A DNA stretch of 64,000 bases from Paulownia fortunei. Its lineage: Eukaryota; Streptophyta; Magnoliopsida; Lamiales; Paulowniaceae. Below, one piece after another: positions 23,955 to 37,565 of this stretch. The number at the start of each line of letters is the position of its first letter. Positions within the stretch are counted from its first letter, which is position 1. Where the stretch lies: positions 806,001 to 870,000 of the forward strand of contig CM033111.1 of assembly GCA_019321725.1 (NCBI GenBank), read 5' to 3'. The position numbers and the translations under genes were made by a program. The notes below the pieces were generated by a model that did not search any database, was not told the origin of the DNA, and worked only from the letters and a program-made list of their open reading frames with translations.

Positions 23955-24466
23955 CCTCTGGATCAATCCCTGCCTTTACTGTCTATTATTAACAGTATCA
24001 TTATACATTGCAGCATTCCATGTTTATATTTCCATGTTTATTGCTGTGTAAATAGAAACAGTGTCTGTGAATAAGGGTAGGATGTAGGAGCTGCAGAATT
24101 AACCTCTTAGAAAAAATTGTTAGCTCTTTGCCTCAACCAGTAAATGGTTAAAAAGACTTATCAGGGTTGGTTTCATAACTTATTTACATTGGTCAAAATG
24201 CTTTTAACCATGTGAACGCTTTATCAACTCGAATGGTTTGAAGATGATTCTAAACCTTTTGTGTGAAGTTTGTGCTTGCCTTTAACCCTTCAACCTTGCA
24301 GTTATTACCAAAAACGTAGTCTCTTCCTCTTTTGTCAGTTATGAATGGTCGGGTAAAATTCTATTTCTCTCGCGGCGCCGCGTTTCTGAAACAACAAATG
24401 GGTCTGGGTGGGTTTTGGATTTTAGATTTCAAATTCGGACATTACCCTAAACTTTTTAAGTATTGC

Positions 24467-24518
<52 letters not shown>

Positions 24519-27500
24519 TTCTTCTGTTTGGGGTGGGTTGAAACAAGAAATGAATCCGAATGGGTTTTGGGTTTTAAACTTCAAATTAAGGCACGACATA
24601 AACCAATCCGTTTAAAGTATTGCATTTACTTTTTTGTTTATTATGTATGTTTTTGTAATGTATATTATATATATGTGTGTGTGTGTGTGTAAAATGTGTA
24701 TATTTACTTATATATTTACATATAAACTATATATAATAATTTTGTAAATTAAATTAATACATAAAATTAACAAATAGTATATGCTTTAAATATATATTAA
24801 AGTAACAAATATATTTGAAATTATTAATTTTTTAAAAATTAAAACTTATATATAAATTTTTAATAATGAGTTTGTTAATTATATTATTTTTCATATTTAA
24901 AAAGTTATTATGATATTATTTTTTAAAAAAATATACCGATTTTAACAAGTTTAAGCTAAAACAGATTTTGGGTCCATAAAAAATTTAACGAGGGGATCCG
25001 CAATTCGGCACATTTATCATCCTAATTATGAATCATCTCGTCCCTTCTTTCACCTCCTTTTTTGCCAGTTTGATTTGCTGTCTAGAGTTTATTGACTTTT
25101 GATTTTCTTGTCTGTCATGCTTACAGACAGGACTAGAGAAGTCCGTGAGTGCTGTAAATCTGTCCATTCTTTTCATTTATATACTGTTTTTTGCAAGTTA
25201 AAAATATAAATCTTGATATAATTATATATAAATTATGAATTAAGTATTTTAATAACATCGAACTGCATAAAAAATACTATAAATTTGGAAGATCTAAACT
25301 ATTACAATTGTAAAAAGCTAATATAAGTCAAAAGCCAAACAGTTATTACTTTGTACTGTTACCCAATTGTAGAACTCTAACATCAAGCAATATATATAAA
25401 TTTGACCATCGAATGTGAGATTCCAATTGTCAGTAACTTGTATTATCGTATTTATTTGAAAAATATAAAAAAGCAAATACAATTGGAAATTAGAATGAAT
25501 ACTAAAGCCAAAAATTATTTGTGATTTAGCTGACAACTAAGTTAATCCAGTATACCAATTGTACTGTCCTCATCGGCCAATAAGGTTTATTACCAGATTG
25601 TTCCTTTGTCTTATGTTTAACGATCTCTACTTGAACACATCAACTATTACTATTTGAAATCTACTAGCTCTAATCACTCTAAGCTTATCTCATAAGTGCT
25701 AATGCTTATAATGTAAGAAGATTAAAAAAAAAAAAAACTAATTAAGGTCAAGTAAAGCACATCGCAGCAAAAGTATTTATAGATATATAAAAATAATAGT
25801 AGCCAGCCAACGAAATTAAATAAAATTGTGTGCAGAAATAATTAAACATGCCCTTTTGCAAAATTTGGGTATATCATTTTTGGTTATATGATTGAGTAGC
25901 ATGACCTTACAAAGATGTGGATTCCCTATTTCAATACAATGCAAATGATTGAACATTTGGCTAAGGTTTATCCAAAGACTTTTATAAAAGGATGAGAATC
26001 TTTGGCGTATGACAAGAGGAAAAACGCTGCCGTCTTCAACTGCTCAACTAACAAAGACTAAAAGTATCCAAGAAGCCATAAATCGGACTCACCAGCCATT
26101 CATTATTACAGCCTTGGCTCCCCTTCTTATCCCTAAATGACAAAACAAGGCTTCACTTCATTGGACCTTTTCGAGAAGTGTCTCCTTATTAGTGATAGAT
26201 GAAATTCTAGCTGAGATACAAATAAATGATTAGGGATCCTTGGAATTAGCTTAAAGATACATTTCCAACGTTCAAGTCAGTCATCTAGTTAAAAAAAAAA
26301 AAAAAGAGGGAATGTCATAGTATTAAAGTTGTACCTTCAAATGATGGAGAATGAAATATTTATATTGAAATGTCAAAAAATGTGATCGTATATCATGAGG
26401 CTAAAAACTTGGACCTTGTAATCTTCACGGGCTTAGCATTAAAGAGTTATTTACTACTAGTTTTTATAAACCATATATCAGGCATAATGTCACTTATTTA
26501 GCCATATATGCGATTAATATGTCGAGTTCCATTAACTTTATTCAAATGTTGGTTCTGTTGATTTAGCCACCTGATCTTTCCTTTATATGTCATACCGAAT
26601 AATATATATGAAATATGACCCTAAATCTAGTAGTTCTCTTTCATGCTTGGGAGCACATGGCAGAAATTTTCATCCGCGACTACTTTTCCTCATCTTTGTG
26701 TCCAACTAATATACTGCAGCTTCCATTTATGTTTTATGTGAATTGGTAAAGGGCAAAAGACAATGGTGGCTGGCTATTACATGGCAAAAGAAAGAATCAC
26801 AGCCCATGGAGGAGCACGCTAAACTGAAAATGACAGCCTAATAGCTGCACAGGACGGAGAACCATCATCTCAACAAGCGCCGACACCTTAAGACATAACA
26901 TCGTCCCACAAAATACAATTCATTAAAGGTTGTCGCTTCAGATACTGCAAAGATAAGCTACAGCAGCATCTCACTTACCAAAAGTCCCAAGATGAGCCCT
27001 TCCACCATGAGCTTTACTGCAGTATCACAACATATTGAGGAATGGAGACCATTGAATTCACTAATGTAGATGCACACTAAGTTGTGATTGATAGCTCCAG
27101 CACTTGAAGTCAGCAACAACGTGATTGATTGACAGATCAATCTCCGTTGTAAAAAGTTTTAACAACCACAGATTATCTTCTGGCTGATACTACATTGTAA
27201 AATCCACTCTTGTGGTACTACATCATAAGTAGAATAATCTCGAGTGATGATTGAAGTTAAAATTAATAACAAGGTAAAGCTTAAGGATCCACTTCCAAGA
27301 ATAAATAGGGGAGCAAGAGAGAGGAGATAAGAGTAGTGCAACGATGTCTTACACAATAAAAAAGTAACATGATCAATCCATCAACCACAGAACAACTCGT
27401 TATAAAATAACGCCATTCCAAAGTGATGCATCAAAGTACCGTACAGGCTCAAATGATGCCAGTCAATCAATTCAGCAAACTATATATTGTTGACACTATT

Positions 27501-27541
27501 CTAAACAGCAAAATTTTTGCATCAAGTACCAGATGAAAAAA
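23955..27541. other. Intergenic between convergent RCC1-repeat gene and CCT5
   Basis: No gene seen. It holds the two 3' UTRs at its ends, a duplicated block ending in (TA)n(TG)n at about 24385-24690, and long AT-rich stretches. Short open frames here are not protein-like. Confidence 0.5.
24385..24690. repeat. Imperfect tandem duplication, each copy ending in (TA)n(TG)n
   Basis: Copy 1 (about 24388-24515) and copy 2 (about 24540-24690) share in order GAAACAA(C/G)AAATG, GGGTTTTGG(A/G)TTTTA, CTTCAAATT/TTTCAAATT and TAAGTATTGCAT/AAAGTATTGCAT. Each is followed by a TA microsatellite changing to TG (TG tracts at 24489-24515 and 24674-24690). Seen by eye; divergence is substantial. Confidence 0.6.
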
Positions 27542-30500
27542 TCAATACTCAGATGGTGAGATGACATCATCAATTTTCAGAATCATCTTAACAACTTGTG
27601 TTGCAAGCAGAATCTGCTGCTGTTTCCCGATCAAAGTCTCGAAAACATTTTGCTCACGCATGTCAGTTGTGCCAACATCATTGCAGTCAATACCACAGCA
27701 GGTGTTGTTCTCCTGCAGAAGAAAATCATACTATTACTTTTCAACAACTGACCACCTTAATTATTAACAAGAGCTGTCACAAAACTATAAAGTGAGAGAC
27801 CCAGACTTGATTCAAGTCTTCAACCACAAAAATACAAATGAAACAAAAACCCAAGAAAATAAACAAAAGGGTCAAGATTACCTTAATTTGCTGAGATTTG
27901 ACAGCAGATAAAGTTTCTATAGGCTGGATGCCACTATTTTCCGCCAGCGCCATCGGGATAGCATCTAATGCATCCGCAAATGCCCTAATTGCGTACTGCC
28001 AACAGAAACATGCAATTTTTTAGCTCAAAAGGTAGAAACAATAAGTACAAGGGGGAAGGTTGAGTTCTCACCTGCTCAACTCCAGGGTACTTATCAGCAG
28101 CTGCTTCCACAGCAATTGAGCAAGCAATTTCAGCTGACCCACCACCATATACTATGGAATTGTTGCGAATAAGATTCCGAGCAACGCATAAAGCATCATG
28201 AATGCTGCGTTTTGTTTCCTCTATTATCATCTTGTTACCTAAAGCATCACCAAAAACAAAAACCTGACTCAAATTTCTGAGTGAAAACTAGTTCATTCTC
28301 ATCCATCCCTCTCTTGCACTCTTTATCTAAGAATTGCTCAACATGAAACCATGTGAACTTCAGAAAATTCAGTACCGGAAAATTCTATTTATGCCAGAAA
28401 ACTTCACATTCCGTAAGACATAATACAGTCTACGGACACCCCAAAGAAAGAATAGCAAAAGATGGAAAAACAGCTATTCTACAAAAATCAATATCATCAT
28501 GCCAAGAAATGCTTGATCAAATACACAATAAGCTTCAAAATTAGCATCTGGAATCGCTTAAATAACAAGTAAAGCATAGTTCAGGGTCACCTAATTCATT
28601 TTTCGAGTCAATGTTGTTCCTAAGACTTGAATTGTACAGGACAATAAAAATACTACATAAAATCAGTCATATCCTAGTATTTGCTTCAAACTTTGGGGGT
28701 TAAAATGTTAGGGAAAAAAGCTGCACATCAGACACTGATACCACAATACATTAAACCACAGCAAGCACAGCTGAAATAGTCAGATCCAATCTAGGCCACG
28801 TTATATTGGAAACAACAAGAAGGAAATGGATTGAGGGTGCAAAATGTCCAGCCCTTAAACTTGTGGAAAATAATGGAAGAGTATCATATTATATCATAAT
28901 ATATACAGATAGGATCAAGTAGTCAAAAATAACTACACTAAACAAAGGCATAAAATCAACAACCATGGTTATATCTTTGAGATAATAAAAAGAGTACAAA
29001 TAAAAGATAGGAATAGGCACCATTGACCCACCACCACGTATAAATATGGTTACAGCCCTTGAATTTGCACAGTGCTCAATATATATCATTCGATCTTTAG
29101 TGGTTCCAAAAGCTTTTTCTCGAACCAAACCAGCCTGGCATGCATATCAATAATCAGTTCAGTGCACATAATTATATAAAACAACTGCAATGATATGAGA
29201 TACAATAGCTAGCCCAAAAAAATTGACAGGTACACTACGTCATAACTACAGACAAAGAAAGGATAGGTATCTAGATCATAGGTGGGACAGCCTACCCGGC
29301 CTAGTTTCTCTGGTGTCAACTCCTGAAATCTTGGCACAATTCTCCCACCTATTACCAAAGTCGAGAAACAGAGGCAATAAGAAATTTAAAAATGAAAAAA
29401 ATGTAATAGAAGTATCGAAAGAATCATAGAACTGCAGGATTGATAAAAAACCTGTGGCTATCGCTATCAGCTCTAACTCCACGCCACCGACCCATCGGAC
29501 AGCAGGCAAATTTCTATTCATTAATAAGTGGTTTGCCTCATCATCAAAACCCCATTGGCAGATAACCAATGTAGCCCCAACATCCTGTGATCCAGTGAGG
29601 CTTTGGAATTACACCAAGGTCTTTAACTTTAAAAAATATTACGCATACAAACATAAGCGCAATCCCCATAAGGATGGGCAAACTTTTGAATTTACACAGA
29701 TTTCTGCAAGATTCTCCAAAACTCAATTGAGAACTATCCACAAGATGATCATAAGAGGAAATCGGAAAAGGGGAAGTGGAAGCTCTATCCAAGGTGATAA
29801 CCACCTTCTATTTTCTAGAACTATCCAACATATATCACCAAACCAAACATTTAGCTAATTGAAACAGATTACCTTGCATTTTTGAACCATATCATCAAAG
29901 TACTTCTGCTCTTGTTGACGTAAAGTTTGGAATTTTTCCACATTATCAATATCGACCTTATGTTTAGTCTTTGGCTTCGGAGGCTCAAAGGGGCAAGTTA
30001 AAATGGCAATTTTTGCATCCTCAATTTGCTTTGGCATCTGTGGATGACTCATATCTTTGTCAACAACAATCCCATATATTAGTTCGGTATCCTCCAGCTT
30101 TCCCCCTACTTTTCCCTCTACTTTAATTAAGTCCAGATTAACATCCTTCCTCTCTAAATCTGCAACAGCAAGCACTGCTTGGACCGCAATCTCAGCCAAA
30201 CTGCGCTTGCACCTATTCACACTGCAAAGCATAGTTGACAACCGAAACAAGTAAATCACAAAAGCACAAGGTACTTGCAAAATTACAAGAACCACACCCT
30301 GCAGAATTCTAACTCAGCACCCCCACCCCCCACCCCACAAAATAAATAATAAATAAATAAATAGATAGTTAATACATGGACAAATGGAGCAAAACCAGAA
30401 GAGATATAAATTTAATAGTCCAAGATATTTCCCGTAATGAGTTTGCAACAAAAAAAAGGAGGGTGGGTGACTGAATTGCCTTTGGAACTGTTCATGGAAA

Positions 30501-32162
30501 AAGTGAAACTCAAATTACATTAAGCACATTTTTAATACAATCAAACACAAGAATGGCACAAAGAACTCAGAATATACAAGCATGAAATGGATTTCACTCT
30601 CCAATGTGGCGGAATAATGAGAAACAAAAGGAGTGCTGTAGAAAAACACCTCCAAATAAATTATCAGGTTCCATACTGCTCAAAGTCAAGCCAATATTTG
30701 ATGGACTAGGATAGCAGTGAAAACCCAGAAAATTGGTAAACAACTTCAATGTACTCATGATCCATATCGGGAGATCCATCGATCACATATAGAGGCAATT
30801 CGAAATTCTTGAGATATAAATACTTCTTCGGAGTTCGGAGCCAAATCAAAAGTGGAAAAACAGGGTAGTTTGGGAATGTAGCATAAAACCAAGATGTTCA
30901 CCTTTTTGGAGTGTCACATAATATGTTAGAAAAAGGGCAAAGCAACCACAATATCACGAGGGAAAAGAAGAATGGTCCAAAATAAGAAAACAGTACTCAC
31001 ATCTTGGAGGATAAAGTAGTCATACAAGTCTGAATTAAAGGCTCAACATTTGTTGCACCAAATTCAAATTTATGGGCTATACGCTCCAAATGTTCAAAAG
31101 CAATCCTAGAAGCCACTTCATATCCTTCTGCAATCCGGATAGGATGAATTCCACGCTCCAATAGTTTCTCAGCTTGTTCTAGTAGTGCACCGGCCATAAC
31201 AACAACTCCAGTTGTTCCATCACCAATTTCATAGTCTTGACTCCGTGACAGTTCAACCATGAGCTTAGCAATCTGATTGTCAACATCCATCTGCTCCAAG
31301 ATCGTTGCACCATCATTTGCTGACAGCAAAACAATCAGAAATAAGTAATTTTTATATATAAAAAACCACACTTTCAAAACTAAGATTATCCCTGTAATAG
31401 ACAAAAATGACAGCATCTCTAAAAAAATTCAAGGTGAATGAAATAAAGCATTTATACCCATTATCCTTTCCTTATATAAATATTATATAGAAGCCGAAAA
31501 CATCCCTTCCCCTCAAGGTAAGAAAGATATCCACATTGATTTCTGAATAATTCATAAATATAGATCACAGCTTTGACTAGTTTTGACTTATATAAACCAA
31601 AAATTAGTCTTCACCATATTCTACATGAAACTAAAATTAGTCTTTTTCTAATATTCTTTAGCTAATAGAAAGTAAGTGGTAATCCAGGGCAACTAGATAC
31701 TGAATTCTCCAAAATGCAGACAAATATTCTCCCCCCTTTCGCTCCTCATTCAGCATTTTACCCCCAGAACACTACGAGAAGTATACAAATTTCACTAAGC
31801 AACAACTTAAAAATGAGTAGTCAAAATCAGAACTAAACCAAATCCTCCAATTCAAGACCTTTTTGAAACCCTAATCAACTCAAAACCACACAACAAATAA
31901 CAAAACCTCAACGATTCATCCAACACCCACGTACACACAAAATAGGTAAAGTGCAGAGCTTACTTATGGTGACATCACCGTCAGGGCTCTGAAGCATCTT
32001 ATCCATGCCTTTCGGTCCTAAAGAGGTTCGAAGGATCCGAGCCACCGCTTTCCCGCCGGCAATGTTTGCCTTCTGCGCATCGAGGCCACGCAATCTAGTT
32101 TTGTGCTCCTGCTCCCTTAGTATAATGAACGGCCGACCAAATTCATCAAAGGCCAACGCCAT
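27542..32162 (-). CDS. CCT5: T-complex protein 1 subunit epsilon (CCT5)
   Basis: CCT5 is one of eight subunits of the cytosolic TRiC/CCT chaperonin, which folds actin, tubulin and other proteins using ATP. Nine exons on the minus strand: 32162-31964, 31319-31001, 30221-29873, 29584-29452, 29348-29296, 29134-29032, 28238-28072, 27995-27882 and 27712-27542. They join in one frame to 535 aa, matching the known plant length. Visible: [19 protein letters not shown] start, GPKGMDKML and GDVTITNDGATIL (ATP site), [12 protein letters not shown] with the catalytic-loop aspartate, apical-domain region with [15 protein letters not shown] helices, [33 protein letters not shown], and [12 protein letters not shown]. 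The C terminus is [11 protein letters not shown]. All borders are GT-AG. It is convergent with the RCC1-repeat gene and followed upstream by BCP1-like, as in the Arabidopsis At1g24510/At1g24520 pair (memory). Confidence 0.98.
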
Positions 32163-33748
32163 TGTTCCTGGGTTCCGGTAAAAATGATCGGATCTTTATA
32201 TGGATCCGTCTGGAAAATGGAAGTGGAGAGTGGAGAAAGGAGAGTGAAGTGAGCTTTCAGGAAGATTTGAGATGGGAGAGACTTTGCCCTAGTAATGGCA
32301 CTGCCCTAATAGTTCACTCATTTTGCGTCGTTTAATAAAAGGGTGATACACTTTAATTACATTATATTTACACTTTGCACCTTTAAATTAAGATTTTAAC
32401 ATTTTGCACACTTTAAATAGATGAAGCTTGACAATGTGCACCCCACTCAGGTTCAGTAGAAATTCACACTGAAGGAATGTTTTTTTCCCTACCCCAAGAA
32501 TTCATTAAATAGGTGCAAAATACCAAAATTCCAATTCAACGGTGCAAAGTATGAATATGTGTAAATAAAGGGTGCAAATTATCAATTACCCTTAGTACAG
32601 CAATCAATATATATGCTTCCTAGGCAATTCAGCGGATCTGAAGAAATCAATATATATGTGTCCCAAACTCATACCTGTATGAATAGTTTTAATAATATAA
32701 ATAACTTTATTTTCCCGACCCAATCCAAACATAACATGTTTACTTTTTTTTTATATTTTTCAAATTTATTAAACATACATTTATGTGATGTTATTTTTTT
32801 AAAAAAATTTATTAATATTATTTTTTTAAAAATTAATATTTTTAAATTATAAAATTATTTTAATAGATTTATCTTATCGAGGTTCGGATCTGAAATGTGT
32901 ATGAGTGAATTTTTAATAATTTTAGTTGGGTGAATTCTGAGTTTTGATAAACCTAATCCATATCCGACTCATTACCAATCTTATATGCTCTTACTTGTTT
33001 TTCCTTTTCCCCACGGCTTCTCTCCGGTGTTGTAAATCCAATATTCTACAGCTTGAACCAGCGCACCAAAAACTTTTAATTTGGTATTTTCTTTTTCTGT
33101 AAAAACTAAGTTTATTTGATGTACTAAATTATTTTTTTCAGCAAAAGTCTGTCAATTTTTTTTGCAGCTGTATGCACCACGCACGTCAACGTTATCTCTT
33201 ATAATTTTGAAAAGAAGTGAGAAAATAAACGGATAAGAGGTCCAATGTAATAATTTAAATAATTAATTATAATGAACTTTAAATTATTTATAATGATGTT
33301 TCAGATTTTAAATTATTTGATTTTGGAGCCACTTGTTAGCCTTTTTATATGTAGTTCGCCTATATATAAACAGGTGATTAATTTCTTGTAATTGTAAGAG
33401 AGAAATGTGGAAAGTACAGCCCTCTGCCATTTGCTCATAGATGAACCACGGAATTCATGTCTTCTTTGTCTCTTTGTTTCTCACCATAAGTCAAAATTTA
33501 ACACCAATAAACCAAGAACGTAATTAACAGAAATTTAGAGGGGAAAAAAAATTTAACATGATGTAACCCACAAACCAGTGCATTGTTAGCTAATGCAACA
33601 TGGAAAAAGAAATATTCAGAAAAAAATAATTTGTTGTACATATAATTATCCTAAAAGACATGGAAGCAGAAGATATATATGATCAATGTCCCTTCCCATA
33701 TTGTTAGCTAATGTACTTTTCATGTCCCTTATTGATTGATTGATTGAT
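32163..33748. other. CCT5 promoter side and intergenic
   Basis: No gene seen. The first 150 bases are the CCT5 leader/promoter on the minus strand and are relatively G-rich. The rest is AT-rich. A tetranucleotide-like TTGA run (about 33729-33747) immediately precedes the stop of the AGP gene. Confidence 0.5.
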
Positions 33749-34096
33749 TTAGAAGAAGAATGAACCAACGACGCCGGCGGCGGCTATTGCTCCAGCGACG
33801 GTGGTCACTTCCAGTGCAGCGGCACCATTTGCAGGGGCAGGGGCAGGGGCAGGGGTGAGGTCGGGGAAAACTCCGTTGGGAACGGGTCCTCCGACAGGAG
33901 CGGCATCAAAGGCACTGCCACCACTGATGGTGCCAATGGTGCTGCCGTCGTCACCATTGGGACCCTCAGCCAGCCCGCCAGTGGTGGGGGCAAGGGAAGG
34001 GGAGGTGGAAGTGGTGGGGGCGATAGAGGAGGCCATCCCCACAGCTGCGAAGAACATGAGGGCAAGAACAACGATTTGTTTTGCCATTTTTTGCAT
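33749..34096 (-). CDS. BCP1: BCP1-like small arabinogalactan protein
   Basis: Single-exon frame of 115 aa (112 if the second ATG at 34087 is used, which gives the more usual MAKQ start). It begins with a signal peptide (VVLALMFFAAVGMASS). A Pro/Ala/Ser/Thr-rich central part follows with SIAPTTSTSPSLAPT and TPAPAPAPAN, which are hydroxyproline/arabinogalactan glycosylation contexts. It ends in a hydrophobic tail (VAGAIAAAGVVGSFFF) typical of GPI-anchor addition, with a plausible omega site near NGAAA. Classical AGPs act at the cell surface; BCP1 of Brassica is needed for pollen development (literature). Similarity to BCP1 is by composition and the GDDGSTIGT/PVGGPVP region; the position next to CCT5 supports it. 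No expression evidence is available here. Confidence 0.8.
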   Translation of the reverse strand: MQKMAKQIVVLALMFFAAVGMASSIAPTTSTSPSLAPTTGGLAEGPNGDDGSTIGTISGGSAFDAAPVGGPVPNGVFPDLTPAPAPAPANGAAALEVTTVAGAIAAAGVVGSFFF

Positions 34097-34177
34097 TTAC
34101 AGATCAATCTCTCTTTTTTCAGAAAAATCGCAGCAGTTATCGAAAATTATTGCCATTATGGAGGTGGTGGAGGGTGT

Positions 34178-34186
34178 TATATAGGA
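34178..34186 (-). promoter_or_regulatory. TATA box of the BCP1-like gene
   Basis: CCTATATAA on the minus strand, about 85 bases upstream of the first ATG. This spacing suits a short leader of about 50 bases. It is the only strong TATA-like site close to the gene. Confidence 0.55.
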
Positions 34187-36419
34187 CGGAGGGACGGTGG
34201 AGATGGGTGATGGAATGGCGGGTGTTACGGGGTAGAGAGGTAGGGTGGCCATGCAAAGTTTACGTAATTTTCTTAAGACCATTGCTATATTTGACATGTA
34301 GTCCTCATAATAGGCAAAAGACTTCAAGTCCAGTAGTTTTCTCAAGATTTCTCTCTTTCTTTCTTTTTTTTCTTTTTTACTTTTTTCTTCCTCACAATAA
34401 CACAGATGAATATATTTTAAATATAATTTTCATTGCTTCTATAATACTACATGATCCGTAATAATAATGTCGTATTAAGCCATCACTAGTAAAACTACTA
34501 GACAATATTGTTCTATTAAGACTTCATTCAGCTACACTCTTCCCAATTTGTGAGCACAGATTTTAATGTAAACTACGTTAAAACAAAGAGAAGGAAGACT
34601 CCTCACTTCCCAATCAATGATCAAAGAACATTCCTCAGTTGTACCAAAAATGAGAAACTCAACAACTCATTATAACTGCAGAACTTATGCATCACAGTCC
34701 CAAAATGAACCTCCTCGTAACACAGCATACGAGGGGAATGGATGTCAACGAGCACCAAAACTAAGCACACATCTTCACAATTATCAGATTTCGACTCTCA
34801 AATCAATAATACATTAAAGGACAACCCCTAGGCATTCAAAAACATCAGATGATTGACGAAAGTTGCAGCTAAATCAAGTCGACAAGAATTATTAGCTAAA
34901 AAATCATCCATGAAAGGTACAAAAATAAATGAGTGTTGAGGCCTTTACCAGTATTATATACAAAAAGAAAACTAGAGTGCATGTTTTCCAAAATCAAGCA
35001 ATTGTGCATATACATTATCAAGCAAATGGGTTAAGCGATTATGAACAAATATTAACCTCTTGATATAGTAAAATACAACTTACAATTAGAACATGAACAT
35101 TGCATATGTTACAACCTACAACCTACAACCTAAACCAAATCTCCTGAGTTACAAACCAAGCCAGAATACACCTCATCCCAAAAATTGATAAGTTTACACC
35201 ACATCCAACTGCATCAGCAACTTTCCAGCGTAAAGACAACCACCCGACTCAGCACCAGTCTGCTCATTTCTAATTTCTAATGGAGCAACTCCTAATTAAA
35301 CAGGTGTCGATTTTTACATGAAAGAGCCAGAACAGATGTAATAGCAATTTTAACTTACAATGAATTATGCTGCATCAAAAAACAGCGACCCCTCAATTAC
35401 AAATGACACTTCAATGCACATTATCTCCAAGATACAGTTTACAAGTTCTACAACCCTAATTACAGCACCATCACGCATGACCAACACTTGGTCTTGAGAC
35501 TTGTACAATTCTTTTACAAGCTCAGAGATAAGGTGCCCAAATGAAATTTACATGTTTTGAACCTACTACATGGAATATACTACACAGCTAATAAAAGTGC
35601 TATTTCCACAGATGGAAAATATGGTGCATCACCCATATTCTGCTCAAAAATATTCTTTGAGAATTAAGTTACTTTTCACACAATTCCTTCCAGGAGCAAT
35701 GCTCAAACACAGGGTACATGCTTGAGCACAAAGCAATTGAAAATATGATTAGGGCGTCTTTGCATGCTACATAGTTTTAAGCATTTCAGGATATCCAAGA
35801 AAGCACCAATTAATGGTTCTCTGCTCCTGAGTACGATAGTTAAAAGAAAAAAAAAAAAATCCCCATGTCAATAATAAGCAGATCATCACAAGCCATATGA
35901 AAATTATAATAAGTGCATACATCATGCAACCGGGGCCACAGTACCAAACAAGCATAACAACTCTAATTTTGACCTTTTCAATAATCAGTTAATTTGTACA
36001 GCTAACTTACTGAGCAAACCCACAAAAAAACCTAGTCTACCTAATTGACTTTTCAAAGAAAGATCTGTCAGTATAGCGCATAACCGTGAATCTCATGGTC
36101 GGATATACAAAATGTCTTTAGGGTCATAGATAGCACGAGATAATTTCATGCACACCGAAATTCATCCAAAAATGCTCAACTCCAAAAGACCTAAAAATAG
36201 GTACAACTGCTTTCGAGGGGGAAAAATTTTTAAATAACAAGTGGCATCACAGGAAAAACATGTGTTTTGACATGAGAGAATCATGAGAAGCACTAACAAA
36301 GACTACAACATTTTCCTGGGGAATACTACAAGAAATTCAACATTGTTGCTTTAGTGAACCCTAGAAGTAACAAATATAACATTGGAAGTAAAACTATTTT
36401 GTTTGCATAAACAAGTGTA

Positions 36420-37565
36420 TCAATTATTGATCCACTTTTTTAAAACTTTTTCGAAACCCTTTCTTGAGAATAAAATAGATTGAACATCTCTTAATTACTT
36501 ACAAGCAAAGACTACAGGATACATCGGACAGCAAGAAAAAAAAAGGAAAAGAAAAGAAACAGAAAAATTATTGATATACCTAATGCTTTAATTAGCTCAT
36601 GGAAACGTGAATGTAAATTGGATTGTGAAGACATGACATGACACTACACATGCATTAACTTCTGAGCCACTAAGATGAAAAGTCTGACACTACACGTGCA
36701 TTAACTTCTGAGCTTCAATGTCACAAAATGAAGCTTTTCATGACAAGAAGGAGAAGCACCCTGAGTTCTTGCAGTTCACTACAATTCAGAGTACATTAAC
36801 AGCCAATGTTTCATTAAGAAAGAATGTATAAGAAGAAAATAGAAGACAAATGTGAAACAAGGAATAAGCAAATCTTATAACTATGTTTCCAGTCCAGCTT
36901 ATCAAGTTCATCACCGAACTCCATGTAAAACACCAACAGGACTGAAGAATGCAAGCACAGAGGCTGAACTCAGCGACCAACTTTACCCAATGTACTTATT
37001 CATTTTTTAATAGTTTGGGTGGGGGCCCTAGAATGAGCAATGGTTTATCTTAAGTGAACACTTGAAGTGACAAAAGTAAAGCTAACTTTGGTTCCAAAAA
37101 ATAAGTGGCTTCCCATCTGTTCAAGTAAGTGTTAAATATTGATCCACTTTTAAAAACAGCTTTTTCCTATCACTTTTTGGAACAAAATAGACTGAATGTA
37201 TGGCCATTGATTATGAGTAATCATTACAATGACAACCAGCATACGAGCGACAGCAAGAGAAAGAATGAGAAATTAATGATATACCTACGCTTTAGTTATG
37301 TATGTAAATTAGTGATATTACAAGAGTATTGTGAATATGGGTACAGGACATCAAGAAGAATAGCAGACATTTATGAAATCAGGGACAAGCATATCAGGCA
37401 CCATGACGTCGAACAGGGTTTCTCAGCTTCATCACCGAATCCGCATAATCCAACATGACGAAACAAGAGCCAACACGCATTACACATACAGAAAAATTCA
37501 TTGCCAACTTTTCTTCATTAACTGACTCATTTCAAGAGTTTGGGTGGGGGCTCTAGAATGAGCTA
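36420..37565. repeat. Diverged tandem duplication, unit about 0.5-0.7 kb
   Basis: Copy A (about 36420-37042) and copy B (about 37132-37562) share collinear blocks: ATTGATCCACTTTT; GAA(T/C)AAAATAGA(T/C)TGAA; GACAGCAAG; GATATACCTA.GCTTTA.TTA; TCATCACCGAA; and GTTTGGGTGGGGGC.CTAGAATGAGC. Blocks are in the same order and orientation, with indels between them. No protein is encoded. Confidence 0.75.
36640..36713. repeat. 28-bp direct repeat, 46-base period
   Basis: GACACTACACATGCATTAAC plus TTCTGAGC at 36640-36667 is repeated at 36686-36713 with one change (A to G) that creates a CACGTG G-box core in the second copy. It lies within copy A of the larger duplication and is absent from copy B. Confidence 0.85.

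Noticed and set aside
33801..34184. 127-codon plus-strand frame over the AGP gene
   Set aside because: Antisense shadow of a low-complexity Pro/Ala/Gly coding region; the minus-strand frame has a signal peptide, glycomodules and a GPI-type tail.
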